Source: Kribbella pratensis | GTDB taxonomy: Bacteria; Actinomycetota; Actinomycetes; Propionibacteriales; Kribbellaceae | Assembly (NCBI RefSeq): GCF_004365355.1 | Contig: NZ_SODP01000001.1 | Coordinates: 1,991,473-2,055,472 of the forward strand | Length of the DNA stretch: 64,000 nt | Direction of reading: 5' to 3' | Shown here: positions 33,073-43,874 of the stretch, piece after piece | Position numbering within the stretch: position 1 is the first letter of the stretch | How the letters are laid out: the number at the start of each line of letters is the position of its first letter | The notes under the pieces: model-generated | Seen by the model: only the letters and a program-made list of their open reading frames with translations | Told to the model about the DNA's origin: nothing | Databases searched by the model: none | Program-made: the position numbers and the translations under genes

Positions 33073-33771
33073 TCAGTACGCCTCGAGGACGAAGAAGATG
33101 AAGCTGATGAACCGCTTTACGTCTTTCAGGTGGTCCGGGATCACTTCGGGTGGGGTGTCGGGGGCGATCGAGGGCTCGCTGATGACGGAGATCCGGAAGC
33201 CCGCGGCGGTGAAGGCCTCGGACATGGCGTGCAGCGGTCGGTGCCAGTTTGTGTAGACGATTGTGCGGCCGGCGTGTTCCGCGTCGTACGAGAAGGGGGC
33301 GACGTCGAAGTAGTCGGCGTCGGGGTTCAGGGCTGTGTAGACGATCGGATGGTTCACCGACATGATCAGGCGTCCGCCCGGCTTCAGCACCCGGCGGAGC
33401 TCCGCGAGCGGCTTGGTCCAGTCCTCCAGATAATGCAGGACGAGAGACGCCACGACGTCGTCGAAGGCAGCGTCGGCGTACGGCAGCAGGTCGGCCAGGT
33501 CGGCGACGGTCAGGTCGGCGTCCAAGCCGAGTCGTCGGCGGGCCAGCTGGATCATTTCCGCGCTCAGGTCGAAGCCGGACATGATCGCGCCCTTGTCACG
33601 CAACGCCGCTGACAGCGGACCGGCGCCACAGCCGACGTCCAGGATGCGACGACCGGCCACGTCACCGGCAAGGCTCACCATCGCCGGCCGTTCGTAGTGA
33701 CCGTTGAGCAGATTCGTCTCGTTGTCGGCGGCGTACGCCTCGGCGAACTCGTCGTAATCCATCGTCGGCAT
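33073..33771 (-). CDS. SAM-dependent methyltransferase
   Basis: A 232-residue class I methyltransferase, paralogue of the gene at 30123-30917. Motif I is RRILDVGCGAGPLSAALRDK, then GFDLSAEMIQLARRR, DDVVASLVLHYLEDW and LKPGGRLIMSVNHP. It ends naturally at FIFFVLEAY, showing where the sister copy should stop. It lies upstream of nothing on its strand for 120 bases; a GNAT gene precedes it by 17 bases and may share its transcript. Confidence 0.84.
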   Translation of the reverse strand: MPTMDYDEFAEAYAADNETNLLNGHYERPAMVSLAGDVAGRRILDVGCGAGPLSAALRDKGAIMSGFDLSAEMIQLARRRLGLDADLTVADLADLLPYADAAFDDVVASLVLHYLEDWTKPLAELRRVLKPGGRLIMSVNHPIVYTALNPDADYFDVAPFSYDAEHAGRTIVYTNWHRPLHAMSEAFTAAGFRISVISEPSIAPDTPPEVIPDHLKDVKRFISFIFFVLEAY

Positions 33772-33788
33772 GGACGAACCCTACGAGT

Positions 33789-34244
33789 TCACGAGGGCAT
33801 GCGTTCCTTCTGCAGAAGCTGGCGGGACGACGTGAAGCCGAGCCGCTCGTACACCGGCACGGCCTTGCGGCCGGAGTGAACAGTCACGTGACCGGCGCCG
33901 AGCTCCAACGCGTGATCGGCCGCGGCCTGGACGAGCGCAGATCCCACACCTTGGCCGCGAACCTCCGGTACGACGTACACGCTCTGGATGTCGGCCGAAC
34001 GGCGCGTGGTCGCACCCGGCCTGGGCACCCGCGCAACGATCGCCAGCCACGCCATGCCGACTAGCTCGGACTCGTCCAGCCGAGCGACGAACGCGAAATG
34101 CGAGTCGTTGTCGATCCACCAGGACGCCAGATCGGCGGCGAACTCTTCGACGGGCTGCTCCCCGCGTTGCGAAGGTGCGGCGTTCAGCCAGAGCAGCCGA
34201 GCCAGTCGCGGCACATCCGTCTGACCTGCGAGGCAAATATCCAC
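33789..34244 (-). CDS. GNAT family N-acetyltransferase
   Basis: A 151-residue GNAT with IQSVYVVPEVRGQGVGSALV as the acetyl-CoA loop and VTVHSGRKAVPVYERLGFTS as the late helix and strand. It is read in the frame with good GC3 bias, not the almost identical-length alternative frame. GTG start at 34244. Seventeen bases separate it from the methyltransferase downstream, so a two-gene operon is likely. Substrate not evident. Confidence 0.82.
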   Translation of the reverse strand: MDICLAGQTDVPRLARLLWLNAAPSQRGEQPVEEFAADLASWWIDNDSHFAFVARLDESELVGMAWLAIVARVPRPGATTRRSADIQSVYVVPEVRGQGVGSALVQAAADHALELGAGHVTVHSGRKAVPVYERLGFTSSRQLLQKERMPS

Positions 34245-34293
34245 CTGGCCAATACTCCCCCAGCTCCCCCGCCGCTGGAAAACCGTTTCCTGC

Positions 34294-35079
34294 TTAGCTC
34301 ATGAGCTTTTGCAGCCGCTCGGCGCTCGTCGTATCGGCCGGTAGGAACGTCTCGATGGCTAAGCTCGCGGCCGTTACTTCCAGTGGGGCCCCGATGGTGG
34401 CGATCAAAGTGAAGAGACGGACCGGCCCCAGACGGGTCTCGAGGTCAAGGGTGACCATCGGCTGCTGGGCAGCGACTGTTGGCGGGGCATCAGGCAGGTA
34501 GGGCTCGACCTCGTCCAGCAGTTCGGCCAGCGCATCGTCGGCCGTCTCGCGGCTCCTGCGCTTCAGCTGATGAATGAGCGGGAGACTGCAGGCGGCCGTC
34601 ATCGACGAGATGCTCGGCAGCCCTCCTGGATGCACCGACAGACGGAGCATGTTCATCGGCGGCTTCAGGAGTTCGGGATCCACGCCGGCCCACAGCAGCG
34701 ACGCCGCGGCGTTCGCGTCGATCAGGTTCCACAGCCCGTCGACGATCAGCGCCGGGTTGGGCAGGTGGGCGTCGAGCAGCCGACCGAGCGACTCGCGCAG
34801 CGGCTGCATGGTCTGGGAGTTGTACGGCTCGTCGAGGTAGATCGGCGCGAACCCGGCCGCGAGCAGCAACCGGTTGCGTTCGGCGATCGGCAGGTCGAGA
34901 TGGTTCGAGAGATGGACCAGCAGCTGACGGCTCGGCTGCGCACGGCCCGTCTCGACGAAGCTCAGATGCTTCGTCGACACCTCGGCCTCGAGCGCCAGTT
35001 CCAGCTGACTCAGCCGCCGGTGCGTCCGCCAGAACCGCAGCAGCTCGCCGGCGGTCTGTGGCTCGTCCAGGACGGTCAT
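34294..35079 (-). CDS. XRE regulator with MmyB-like ligand domain
   Basis: A 261-residue regulator. The helix-turn-helix is RLSQLELALEAEVSTKHLSF with VETGRAQPSRQLL. The C-terminal PAS-like MmyB domain (NPALIVDGLWNLIDANAAAS; VTLDLETRLGPVRLFTLIAT) binds fatty-acid-like ligands in characterised relatives. It is divergent from ohr, with 108 bases and two dyad elements between. It is a plausible regulator of ohr in place of the usual MarR-type OhrR, which is not present here. Confidence 0.85.
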   Translation of the reverse strand: MTVLDEPQTAGELLRFWRTHRRLSQLELALEAEVSTKHLSFVETGRAQPSRQLLVHLSNHLDLPIAERNRLLLAAGFAPIYLDEPYNSQTMQPLRESLGRLLDAHLPNPALIVDGLWNLIDANAAASLLWAGVDPELLKPPMNMLRLSVHPGGLPSISSMTAACSLPLIHQLKRRSRETADDALAELLDEVEPYLPDAPPTVAAQQPMVTLDLETRLGPVRLFTLIATIGAPLEVTAASLAIETFLPADTTSAERLQKLMS

Positions 35080-35118
35080 AACAACTGAACGGTACGGCGG
35101 ACCGCGGCCGTCCAGCCA

Positions 35119-35159
35119 TTACCCGCGAGGTAACTGCACCAAGGAGGTAATTGAACCTC
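35119..35159. promoter_or_regulatory. Dyads between the XRE/MmyB gene and ohr
   Basis: ttacc-cgcga-ggtaa (35119-35133) and gaggt-aattga-acctc (35144-35159) are two inverted repeats. They share the direct repeat gaggtaa(c/t)tg at 35127 and 35144, 17 bases apart. Position between divergent genes and repeated half-sites suggest the operator of the XRE protein. The second lies about 30 bases before the ohr start. Confidence 0.5.
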
Positions 35160-35187
35160 TCCCCCGGCGCCCCGGATCGTTGACGCC

Positions 35188-35598
35188 ATGAACCCCACCT
35201 ACACAGCAGTTGCCACCGCGTCTGGCCGCGAGTCCCGCGCCATCACCGCCGACGGGCAGTTGGACGTTCAGCTCGCGTTCCCCAAGGAGATGGGCGGAAC
35301 CGGTGACGGCATCAACCCCGAACAGCTCTTCGCCGTCGGCTGGGCCGCCTGCTTCTCCACCAGCCTCGACCGCGTCGCCCAGGCCCGCGGCATCGACGCC
35401 TCGGACGTCGCCGTCACCGCCGAGGTCAGCCTCGTTCCCGCTGACGGAAGGTTCGAGCTGGCCGCCGTACTGCGGGTCGAACTCCCCGACCACTTGCACT
35501 GTGAGGTCGGGAAGAAGTTGCTCAAAGCAACAGAGGCAGTCTGCCCGTACTCCCGCGCCGTGCAGGGCAACATCTCGGTCGAGATCGTCACCGAATGA
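35188..35598 (+). CDS. ohr: Organic hydroperoxide resistance protein (Ohr)
   Basis: A 136-residue Ohr peroxidase of the OsmC superfamily, reducing organic hydroperoxides with thiols. Both catalytic cysteines are seen in Ohr contexts: WAACFSTSLD and AVCPYSRAVQGN. The N-terminal YTAVATASGRESRAITADGQ and GTGDGINPEQLFAVG are Ohr-type rather than OsmC-type. It overlaps the convergent HAD gene by 11 bases and is probably controlled by the divergent XRE/MmyB protein. Confidence 0.92.
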   Translation: MNPTYTAVATASGRESRAITADGQLDVQLAFPKEMGGTGDGINPEQLFAVGWAACFSTSLDRVAQARGIDASDVAVTAEVSLVPADGRFELAAVLRVELPDHLHCEVGKKLLKATEAVCPYSRAVQGNISVEIVTE

Positions 35599-36181
35599 CG
35601 CCGTGTTCGGCGAGGAGCGTCTCCAGCCTGTCGTGGCCCTGCGTGAAGTCCCATAGCTCGGCGTGGAGGCCGGCGGTGCGGGCGCCGGTGATGTTGCGGG
35701 CGGTGTCGTCGATGAACAGGATCGTCGACGGGTCGGCGCCGATGCGGTCGGCAGCGCGGGTGAAGAAGGCGGGGTCGGGCTTGGCCACGCCGAGGTCGTA
35801 CGAGTAGCAGCTCACGTCGAACAGATCGTCGTACCCGAGTGCCGTCCGCATGTGCGCGCCGCGATAACACTCCTGGTTGGTGCCGAGATGTACGCCGTAC
35901 CCGCTGCGCTTCAGCGCTCGCACGATGTCGAGCGACTCCTCGATGAGCACGATGTTCTTCCACACGGCGTCGTACACCTCGATCACCGGGGTAGTCACGC
36001 CGTACCGCACCAATGACGCCTCCAGCACCGGCAGGTAGTCGCCCTCCCCCGCGAGCATCGGCAGTTCGTCGGACCAGGTCTCATGCAGAAAGTCCCGCGC
36101 CCGGTCCCCCAGATACGGCTCCATCGCCGCATACCAACCACCCGGCAGGTCCTGCAGAACGCCGTCCGCGTCGAACAACAC
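35588..36181 (-). CDS. HAD-superfamily hydrolase
   Basis: A 197-residue HAD phosphatase-like protein. Motif I is LFDADGVLQDLPGG (nucleophile and acid Asp), motif II is LGTNQECYRG, motif III is VAKPDPAFF, and motif IV is LFIDDTARNITGA. The GTG at 36181 begins only one residue before motif I, so the N-terminus is slightly short; no in-frame ATG or GTG lies upstream before the neighbouring gene. The overlap with ohr is 11 bases. Substrate unknown. Confidence 0.8.
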   Translation of the reverse strand: MLFDADGVLQDLPGGWYAAMEPYLGDRARDFLHETWSDELPMLAGEGDYLPVLEASLVRYGVTTPVIEVYDAVWKNIVLIEESLDIVRALKRSGYGVHLGTNQECYRGAHMRTALGYDDLFDVSCYSYDLGVAKPDPAFFTRAADRIGADPSTILFIDDTARNITGARTAGLHAELWDFTQGHDRLETLLAEHGVIR

Positions 36182-36197
36182 GTGCCGGACCCGCGAA

Positions 36198-36593
36198 TCA
36201 GCAATGCGAGCGATTCTGCACGAGTTTCAGCTGGTGAGCGTCCGGGTCCCGAAACCACGCGAACCGGAGCCGATTGTCCGGAGAATCAATCGGCGGTACG
36301 ACGGGAGTCGCGCCGGCAGCCACTGCGCGTTCGTAGAACTCGTCGACGTCGTCGCACCAGAAGACCACCTCCGTCGACGGAGTGCCGGACGGAGCGACGC
36401 CCAGCTCGACGAGGTTGTTCGCCACCTCCGCCGAGGTGAGACCGATCCGCACACCGGCGGCCTCGACCTCGACGTGCTGGATCGGGCCGGTCGCCGGTGC
36501 GCGGAAGGCCTCGGTCAGGCCGAGGCGGGTGTAGAACGCCAGACAGGCGTCGACGTCGGCGCAGAACAGGTTGACCTGGAGTTGGGCAATCAC
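36198..36593 (-). CDS. VOC family (glyoxalase/bleomycin resistance-like) protein
   Basis: A 131-residue VOC protein: MIAQLQVNLFCADVDACLAF with YTRLGLTEAF in the first module and VVFWCDDVDEFYERAVAAGA with WFRDPDAHQLKLVQ in the second. It has the RIGLTS and FRDPDxH features of putative lactoylglutathione lyases, but the metal ligands are not fully assignable. It precedes the HAD gene on the same strand by 16 bases and may be cotranscribed. Confidence 0.83.
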   Translation of the reverse strand: MIAQLQVNLFCADVDACLAFYTRLGLTEAFRAPATGPIQHVEVEAAGVRIGLTSAEVANNLVELGVAPSGTPSTEVVFWCDDVDEFYERAVAAGATPVVPPIDSPDNRLRFAWFRDPDAHQLKLVQNRSHC

Positions 36594-36681
36594 ACGAGCG
36601 AGCTTAGGACCAGGACCGGTTCGACGGCTTCGTCGGCCGGAGTCTCCTCAGGCAAAGTCTCTGACTCGGGCGGGTCCTGTT

Positions 36682-36716
36682 GCTGTACGTCGCCGTAGAT
36701 CGCGGCGACGTACAGC
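36682..36716 (-). terminator. Strong hairpin downstream of the VOC-UvrA2 operon
   Basis: A 14-base perfect stem (gctgtacgtcgccg and its complement) with a 7-base loop lies 16 bases downstream of the minus-strand VOC stop at 36733. No T-run follows, as is common for actinomycete terminators. It probably ends the AraC-VOC-UvrA2-VOC transcript. Confidence 0.65.
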
Positions 36717-36732
36717 TTCGGGATCAGGCACA

Positions 36733-37077
36733 TCAGGACGGGTCTTGCAGGATGCCGAGCACGTTGCCGTCGGGGTCGGTCAGCGTGGCCACCAGACGTC
36801 CGCCGCCGACGTCCTTCGGAGCGTCCTTCAGGGTGCCGCCGGCAGCGGTGACCTCGGCGATCTTCGCCTCGATGTCGGTGACGTGCCAGTACGCCGTCGG
36901 CGAGGTCATGTCGCTGTTCGGCACCAGGCCGATCTGCTGACCCTCGGCCTCGAACCCGACGTAGTACGGCGAGTCGGCCATCGGCTCCAGGCCGAGCAGT
37001 GCGGCGTACACCGGCTTGGCCTTCTCGAGGTCGGTGACCGGGTGCAGGATCGTCTTGACGCCTTGCGTGGAAGTCAT
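36733..37077 (-). CDS. VOC family protein
   Basis: A 114-residue VOC protein: VKTILHPVTDLEKAKPVYAA with LLGLEPMADSPYYVG, then YWHVTDIEAKIAEVTAAGGT and TLTDPDGNVLGILQDP. It is close to the small phospho-lacking glyoxalase-like proteins common in actinomycetes. Eighty-five bases separate it from the stop of the UvrA-like gene upstream on the same strand, so it is probably the last gene of that operon, ended by the hairpin at 36682. Confidence 0.84.
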   Translation of the reverse strand: MTSTQGVKTILHPVTDLEKAKPVYAALLGLEPMADSPYYVGFEAEGQQIGLVPNSDMTSPTAYWHVTDIEAKIAEVTAAGGTLKDAPKDVGGGRLVATLTDPDGNVLGILQDPS

Positions 37078-37162
37078 TTCAGCATCTCCAAACTCCGGTT
37101 TCGCTTACTGACTGTCACGTTAGTCGCGCCGACGTCTGCGGTGCTTCTTGATTCCTGACCGG

Positions 37163-39523
<2,361 letters not shown>

Positions 39524-39548
39524 GCGTGTCTCCTCTGGAAAGACGGGT

Positions 39549-39971
39549 TCAGGGGGCCTGGTTGATCCGGATGTGGTTCCCGGCCGGGTCGCGGAACGCA
39601 CAGTCGCGGACGCCGTACGGCTGGTCCATCGGCTCCTGGATGACCTCCGCGTCGGTCGCCTGCAGGCGCTCGAACAGACCGTCGAGGTCGTCGCTCTGCA
39701 GCACGAGGGTGGCGTAAGTGCCCTTGGCCATCATCTCGCCGATGGTACGGCGCTCGTCCTCGGTGAGCCCGGGATCGACGGCCGGCGGCGTCAGGACGAT
39801 CGAGGTGTCCGGCTGCCCGGGCGGCCCGACCGTGATCCAGCGCATGCCCTCGTACCCGACGTCGAGGCGGATCTCGAAGCCGAGGAGGTCGCGGTAGAAG
39901 CGCAGGGACGCCTCGGGATCGGTGTGCGGCAGGAAGCTGGCGTGAATCTTGATCGTCGGGTTGTTCGTCAT
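39549..39971 (-). CDS. VOC family protein
   Basis: A 140-residue VOC protein: IHASFLPHTDPEASLRFYRD with LLGFEIRLDVGYEGMRW, YATLVLQSDDLDGLFERLQA and CAFRDPAGNHIRINQ. It lies 25 bases upstream of the UvrA-like gene and 9 bases after the AraC gene, clearly one operon. VOC proteins of this kind often bind and sequester drugs, which would fit a UvrA paralogue acting on drug-DNA adducts; this functional link is inference. Confidence 0.85.
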   Translation of the reverse strand: MTNNPTIKIHASFLPHTDPEASLRFYRDLLGFEIRLDVGYEGMRWITVGPPGQPDTSIVLTPPAVDPGLTEDERRTIGEMMAKGTYATLVLQSDDLDGLFERLQATDAEVIQEPMDQPYGVRDCAFRDPAGNHIRINQAP

Positions 39972-39980
39972 GGCGTCAAA

Positions 39981-40424
39981 CTACGTGCCGGACGACGGAG
40001 AAGCTTCTCGATTCCTGATCGGTCGCGTTACCTGTTTCGCGACACACGAGGGGATGCCGAGGGTGGCGTCGCCGGCGCGGTCCTTGTAGACGCTCGGCGG
40101 CATACCGACGAGCTCGGTGAAGCGGGTGCTGAACGTGCCCAGTGACTGACAGCCGACCGCGAAACACACGTCGGTGACACTCATCCCGCCGCGCCGCAGC
40201 AGCATCATCGCCCGCTCGATCCGCCGCGTCATCAGATACCCGTACGGCGACTCTCCGTAAGCACGCTTGAACTCACGGCTCAGATGCCCCGACGACATGT
40301 GCGCACCACGGGCGAGCGCGTCGACGTCCAGCGGCTGCGCGTACTCCCGGTCGATCCGGTCCTTCACCCGCCGCAGCCGCGCCAGATCCGCCAGGCGCTG
40401 CTCGTCCGTCGCTCCACTACTCAC
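39981..40424 (-). CDS. AraC-family regulator (single HTH domain)
   Basis: A 147-residue DNA-binding protein consisting essentially of the two AraC helix-turn-helices: QPLDVDALARGAHMSSGHLS with EFKRAYGESPYGYLM, and GMSVTDVCFAVGCQSLGTFS with RFTELVGMPPSVY. No ligand domain is present, resembling SoxS/MarA-type size. It leads the VOC-UvrA2-VOC operon and presumably activates it. The C-terminal 30 residues are unrelated to the family. Confidence 0.86.
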   Translation of the reverse strand: MSSGATDEQRLADLARLRRVKDRIDREYAQPLDVDALARGAHMSSGHLSREFKRAYGESPYGYLMTRRIERAMMLLRRGGMSVTDVCFAVGCQSLGTFSTRFTELVGMPPSVYKDRAGDATLGIPSCVAKQVTRPIRNREASPSSGT

Positions 40425-40468
40425 GGTACAAATCCTGCCAGCTCAACCAACCGAAGTCACCCGCCGCG

Positions 40469-41254
40469 CTAGCGAGTCAGCGGCGCAGCGCCACTCTCCT
40501 TCGCCGCACCGGCAGCCGGTCCACCGCTCGCCGGACGTCCGCCCGCACCATCGGTCCGCTCGCCGGCGGGCGTCACTCGCGGCGCGGGCTGAGCCCCGAG
40601 GGTGTGCTGGACACTCCGGGCCAGCTCACGGTCGGGGCGCGCTGCGATGCCGGCGTTCACTGCTCTCACGCCGGCGTCGGCCGTCGCGTACCCGAGACGG
40701 TAGGCGAAGTTCCGATCGGCGACGGCTTCGTTGCCGGCGACCTGGGCGTCGCCGTACCGGCCGTCGAGCAGTTGCTTGCTCATCGCGTTGCGTACGTCGC
40801 TGACCAGGTCCGGGTCCGGGTGGTGCCAGCGCTCACCGCGCTCACCGGGGTCGGCGGAGGTGACGATCGAGGTGGCCGCGGTCTCGAGGGTCCGGTCGAT
40901 GTCGCCACGGGCCATCTGGGCACGGACGTTCGGCAGGAACTCGGTGTTGTCGATGTGGTAGCCCATTCGGCCGTTCTCGATGTACTCCTCGGCCAGCCGC
41001 TGCGCGAACCCGTCGGAGAGGTCGCCGAGCGGTCCCGGCGGGAGGTTGGCCCAGCGCTCGTTGGTGTCCCGCCGCCACTGCATGCTCGCCGCGGCACTCG
41101 CGTTCATGACGGCATCCGACCAGGTCACCTCCTGTCCGTTCTGCTCGTAGGCACGAAGCTGCATCGTGGCCCCGGTGGCATCGAGGGCCCGGCGCCACCA
41201 GGCGTCGTCGGAGGGGTTTCGGTACGAGCCTGACTCAGGATGCGGCTGCGACAT
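40469..41254 (-). CDS. Hypothetical protein
   Basis: A 261-residue protein starting MSQPHPESGSYRNP at ATG 41254, with gaagga 5 bases upstream. The core (about 25-200) is helical with many W, R and D residues (DDAWWRRALDATGATMQLRA; GDIDRTLETAATSIVTSADP; QLLDGRYGDAQVAGNEAVAD). The C-terminal 60 residues are rich in Ala, Gly, Pro and Ser and probably disordered. No signal peptide or membrane segment. It resembles uncharacterised actinomycete proteins; I assign no function. Confidence 0.65.
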   Translation of the reverse strand: MSQPHPESGSYRNPSDDAWWRRALDATGATMQLRAYEQNGQEVTWSDAVMNASAAASMQWRRDTNERWANLPPGPLGDLSDGFAQRLAEEYIENGRMGYHIDNTEFLPNVRAQMARGDIDRTLETAATSIVTSADPGERGERWHHPDPDLVSDVRNAMSKQLLDGRYGDAQVAGNEAVADRNFAYRLGYATADAGVRAVNAGIAARPDRELARSVQHTLGAQPAPRVTPAGERTDGAGGRPASGGPAAGAAKESGAAPLTR

Positions 41255-41310
41255 CGGCGTCCTTCGGGGGTAGTTCCAGATCGGCGACGACAAGATGTCA
41301 CAGGGTTGGG

Positions 41311-41757
41311 TCAGCGGCCGGTGGTTCCGTCGAGTTGTTCGCGGATGATGTCGGCGTGGCCGGCGTGGCGCGCGGTTTCGTTGATGACGGCCAGGACGGC
41401 CCAGCGGAGATTGTGGGTCTTGCCGTTGCGGGTAACGGGCGTCTCCGGGTCGCCGAGTTTGGCGATGATCTTGTTGGAGGCGGCGCAGGCTGCCTTGTAG
41501 TCGGCGCGGAGCTTGGTGAGCGAGATGCCGGGGTCGACTGTCATCGAGCGCTTGCCGCGGGAGGCCTTGCCGCCGGCGACGACCTCCTCGATCCAGAGGG
41601 ACTCCACGAAGGTCAGGTGCTGGACGAGGCCGGCCACGTTGGTCCCGGACTCGACCGTACTGCGGCGTGCGTCCGCCTCGCTCAGGCCGGCGAGCTTCTT
41701 CAGTACGCCGGCGCGCAGCCCGTCGAGGGTCTCCACCAGCTGTTCGAGTTCGGTCAC
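41311..41757 (-). CDS. DinB family protein
   Basis: A 148-residue four-helix DinB/MST-like protein: TELEQLVETLDGLRAGVLKK, VAGLVQHLTFVESLWIEEVV and WAVLAVINETARHAGHADII, with histidines at the family positions (LVQHL, ARHAGHAD) that bind metal. Members are thiol-dependent transferases (mycothiol or bacillithiol). GTG 41757 overlaps the stop of the EEP gene (GTGA), so the two are coupled. A longer in-frame ORF upstream is a shadow. Confidence 0.85.
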   Translation of the reverse strand: MTELEQLVETLDGLRAGVLKKLAGLSEADARRSTVESGTNVAGLVQHLTFVESLWIEEVVAGGKASRGKRSMTVDPGISLTKLRADYKAACAASNKIIAKLGDPETPVTRNGKTHNLRWAVLAVINETARHAGHADIIREQLDGTTGR

Positions 41758-42752
41758 GTCTTGCACGGGCCGATCGTGGCGACGAGACCGTGATGATCCG
41801 ACTTCGGCACCTGGAACCAGCCGGTGTCGTCCGAGCACCAACCGGGTTTCACGAACAGGTGGTCGATCCGGACGAACAGCGCCGCCCATCTGCCGGTCTG
41901 CGACGGCCGGCCCCACCCGTTCAGCATCGCGTCCTTCAGCGGATCGGCCAGCACCCGGTAATCGCGGCCGCGGTCCGTCGTGTTGAGATCGCCGGAGATC
42001 ACGACCGGGTGGTCGTCGCGGGCTGCTCGCAGTGCGATCTGCTCGATGAGCCGATGATGGTTCGCGACGGTGGTCTCGTACGGAATCGTGTCGGCCGGCG
42101 TGTTGTACGACGACCCGCCGGACTTGTACCACGCCTTCGGCACATGGACGGCGAGCAGATCGAAGTCACCGGACGGCGCGTGGACCCGGAGCATGTACCC
42201 CGGGAGATCAGGCCCGGGCTGTTCGAGCACGGTCATCGGCCAGCGGCTGAAGACCCCGACTGCCGGCCCGTTCCAATAGGCGACGTGCTCCGGGTACGCC
42301 TCGGACAACCGTTCGGTCAGCGGCTGCCCGATCTCCGAGATGACAAGTACGTCGGCTTTCTGCGCGATCAGGTCGTCCGCGCCTTCGAGTTCGCCGGCGC
42401 CGATGTTCGCCGCGGCGAACCGGATGCCGCGACTTGGGTCGACCGTCCCCGAGCCGTGCGGGACCCATGGCCCGACCGTAGCGACGATGCCGACCAGCAG
42501 CGTCGACACGGCGAACGACACAGCAACCGCGAAGGCTGGTCGGCGACGGCGCGCGAGCACACCCACCAGCAACGCGAGCAGGGCCACGACCAGCGCCAGT
42601 ATCGGCAACAGGATCGCCAGCACGTCCGTCACCACGCCGAGCCGGTCCCGGAGCAAGAACCATGCCCACGGCAACAATCCGGCGACCACGATCCCGGCGT
42701 ACCGCCCCGTTCTGGACGGAGCGTCCCCCACCCCTACCTCAGTCCCCTCCAC
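41754..42752 (-). CDS. Membrane-anchored endonuclease/exonuclease/phosphatase (EEP) family protein
   Basis: A 332-residue protein with two or three N-terminal transmembrane helices (YAGIVVAGLLPWAWFLL; VLAILLPILALVVALLALLV; AVAVSFAVSTLLVGIV). An EEP catalytic domain follows from about 110: IRFAAANIGAG, VISEIGQP, VVISGDLNTTDRG, RIDHLFVKPG and the terminal SDHHGLVATI. The catalytic His and Asp residues are intact. The enzyme domain should face the outside. It is coupled by GTGA overlap to a DinB gene. Substrate (nucleic acid, phospholipid or inositol phosphate) unknown. Confidence 0.84.
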   Translation of the reverse strand: MEGTEVGVGDAPSRTGRYAGIVVAGLLPWAWFLLRDRLGVVTDVLAILLPILALVVALLALLVGVLARRRRPAFAVAVSFAVSTLLVGIVATVGPWVPHGSGTVDPSRGIRFAAANIGAGELEGADDLIAQKADVLVISEIGQPLTERLSEAYPEHVAYWNGPAVGVFSRWPMTVLEQPGPDLPGYMLRVHAPSGDFDLLAVHVPKAWYKSGGSSYNTPADTIPYETTVANHHRLIEQIALRAARDDHPVVISGDLNTTDRGRDYRVLADPLKDAMLNGWGRPSQTGRWAALFVRIDHLFVKPGWCSDDTGWFQVPKSDHHGLVATIGPCKT

Positions 42753-42843
42753 CCGACCAGGCTATGCCACACCAGAACCGAACCGCGCCCAGTTGATGAT
42801 GGGCGGTCAGCAGGAGGCCTACATTCTCCCGCACGGAATCGGT

Positions 42844-43836
42844 TTACGGCAGGTCGAGGGTGAGTGGTAAATCGCTCAGGAAGTCGACCGCGTCGAACAT
42901 CGCACCGGCGGACGCCACGCCCGTCGAGCGCGTCTCACCCGCGAGGATTCGGCGTACGGCGCCGACCGCGAGCGGGGCCGAGATCGCGTAGATGTCCTGC
43001 CCGCCGGCTGTCGCCCGCCGCTCCTCGCCGCCGATCCGGACCCGGACGTCGACGATGAAGGCCTGGTCCGATCGGCCCGTGGCGTCGACAGCGACCGGCG
43101 CCGGGGTGTCTGTGTCCGCGAGATCACTGGCCGCCTCGACCGTCATATACGTGCGGACCTCGGGTACCGCGAGGTGGCTCGGGATCGTGACGACATCGGC
43201 CATCGTGAACTCGGGGATCACCCGACGCCGGCCGAACGGCTCCGGGAACGTCCAGTCCTCCTGCGTCGGCTTGTCCTCGTGGTACTGCAGAGCGCCGTCG
43301 GTGAAGCGGAGCCGCCGGCCGTCGCGCCGGTCGTGCGACACCTGGCCGGCGGCGCGCGTACCGGGCGTCGGGTGCCAACTGGTCAGTCCGTAAGCGACGT
43401 GCACCTCGTCGGCGCTCGTCCGCTCCCCCAGCGCCGCGGTCGTCAGCAAGTCGCCGAGACCGCCGAAGAACGCCATCGCCGGCACGACCGGGGTGCCGCT
43501 CTGCCTGGCGTACGTCGACACGTTGGCCTCGATCTCCGCGGCGACGTCGACGTACGGAATCCCGGCACGGATGGCCGCGTCGATCACCGGGTCCGCGGTC
43601 GCGGCGAACGGGCCGGCGCAGTTGATCACAGCAGCGGCGTTTTTCAGCGCCTGGTCGAGTGCGTGCGGGTCGTCGACCGCAGCAGGGCGGATCTCCAAGT
43701 CCCAGAGGGCCTCGAGTGCGCCGGAATTCCGGCCGGAGGCAATGACCGGCAGACCTTGGCGCAGCAGTTCCTCGACGACGAAACGGCCGGTGTGACCGGT
43801 TGCTCCATAGACCACGACAGCGTTCATACGGCTCAT
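42844..43836 (-). CDS. Saccharopine dehydrogenase-like NAD(P)-binding protein
   Basis: A 330-residue Rossmann protein of the saccharopine dehydrogenase/trans-acting enoyl reductase type. It begins AVVVYGATGHTGRFVVEELL with SGRNSGALEAL, and has VINCAGPFAATADPVIDAAI and YVDVAAEIEANV, all typical. ATG 43836 or 43827 are equivalent choices. It faces the GlxA-type regulator gene with 71 bases between, and a dyad there suggests joint control. The function may be reduction of a lipid or metabolite. Confidence 0.82.
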   Translation of the reverse strand: MSRMNAVVVYGATGHTGRFVVEELLRQGLPVIASGRNSGALEALWDLEIRPAAVDDPHALDQALKNAAAVINCAGPFAATADPVIDAAIRAGIPYVDVAAEIEANVSTYARQSGTPVVPAMAFFGGLGDLLTTAALGERTSADEVHVAYGLTSWHPTPGTRAAGQVSHDRRDGRRLRFTDGALQYHEDKPTQEDWTFPEPFGRRRVIPEFTMADVVTIPSHLAVPEVRTYMTVEAASDLADTDTPAPVAVDATGRSDQAFIVDVRVRIGGEERRATAGGQDIYAISAPLAVGAVRRILAGETRSTGVASAGAMFDAVDFLSDLPLTLDLP

Positions 43837-43874
43837 ACGTTGAGTCTCGCCGTACCGGATGAGACAGCGTGAGA

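Noticed and set aside
33781..34236. An alternative 151-codon frame overlapping the GNAT gene at 33789-34244.
   Set aside because: It is a shifted shadow without motifs, while the other frame has the complete GNAT signature.
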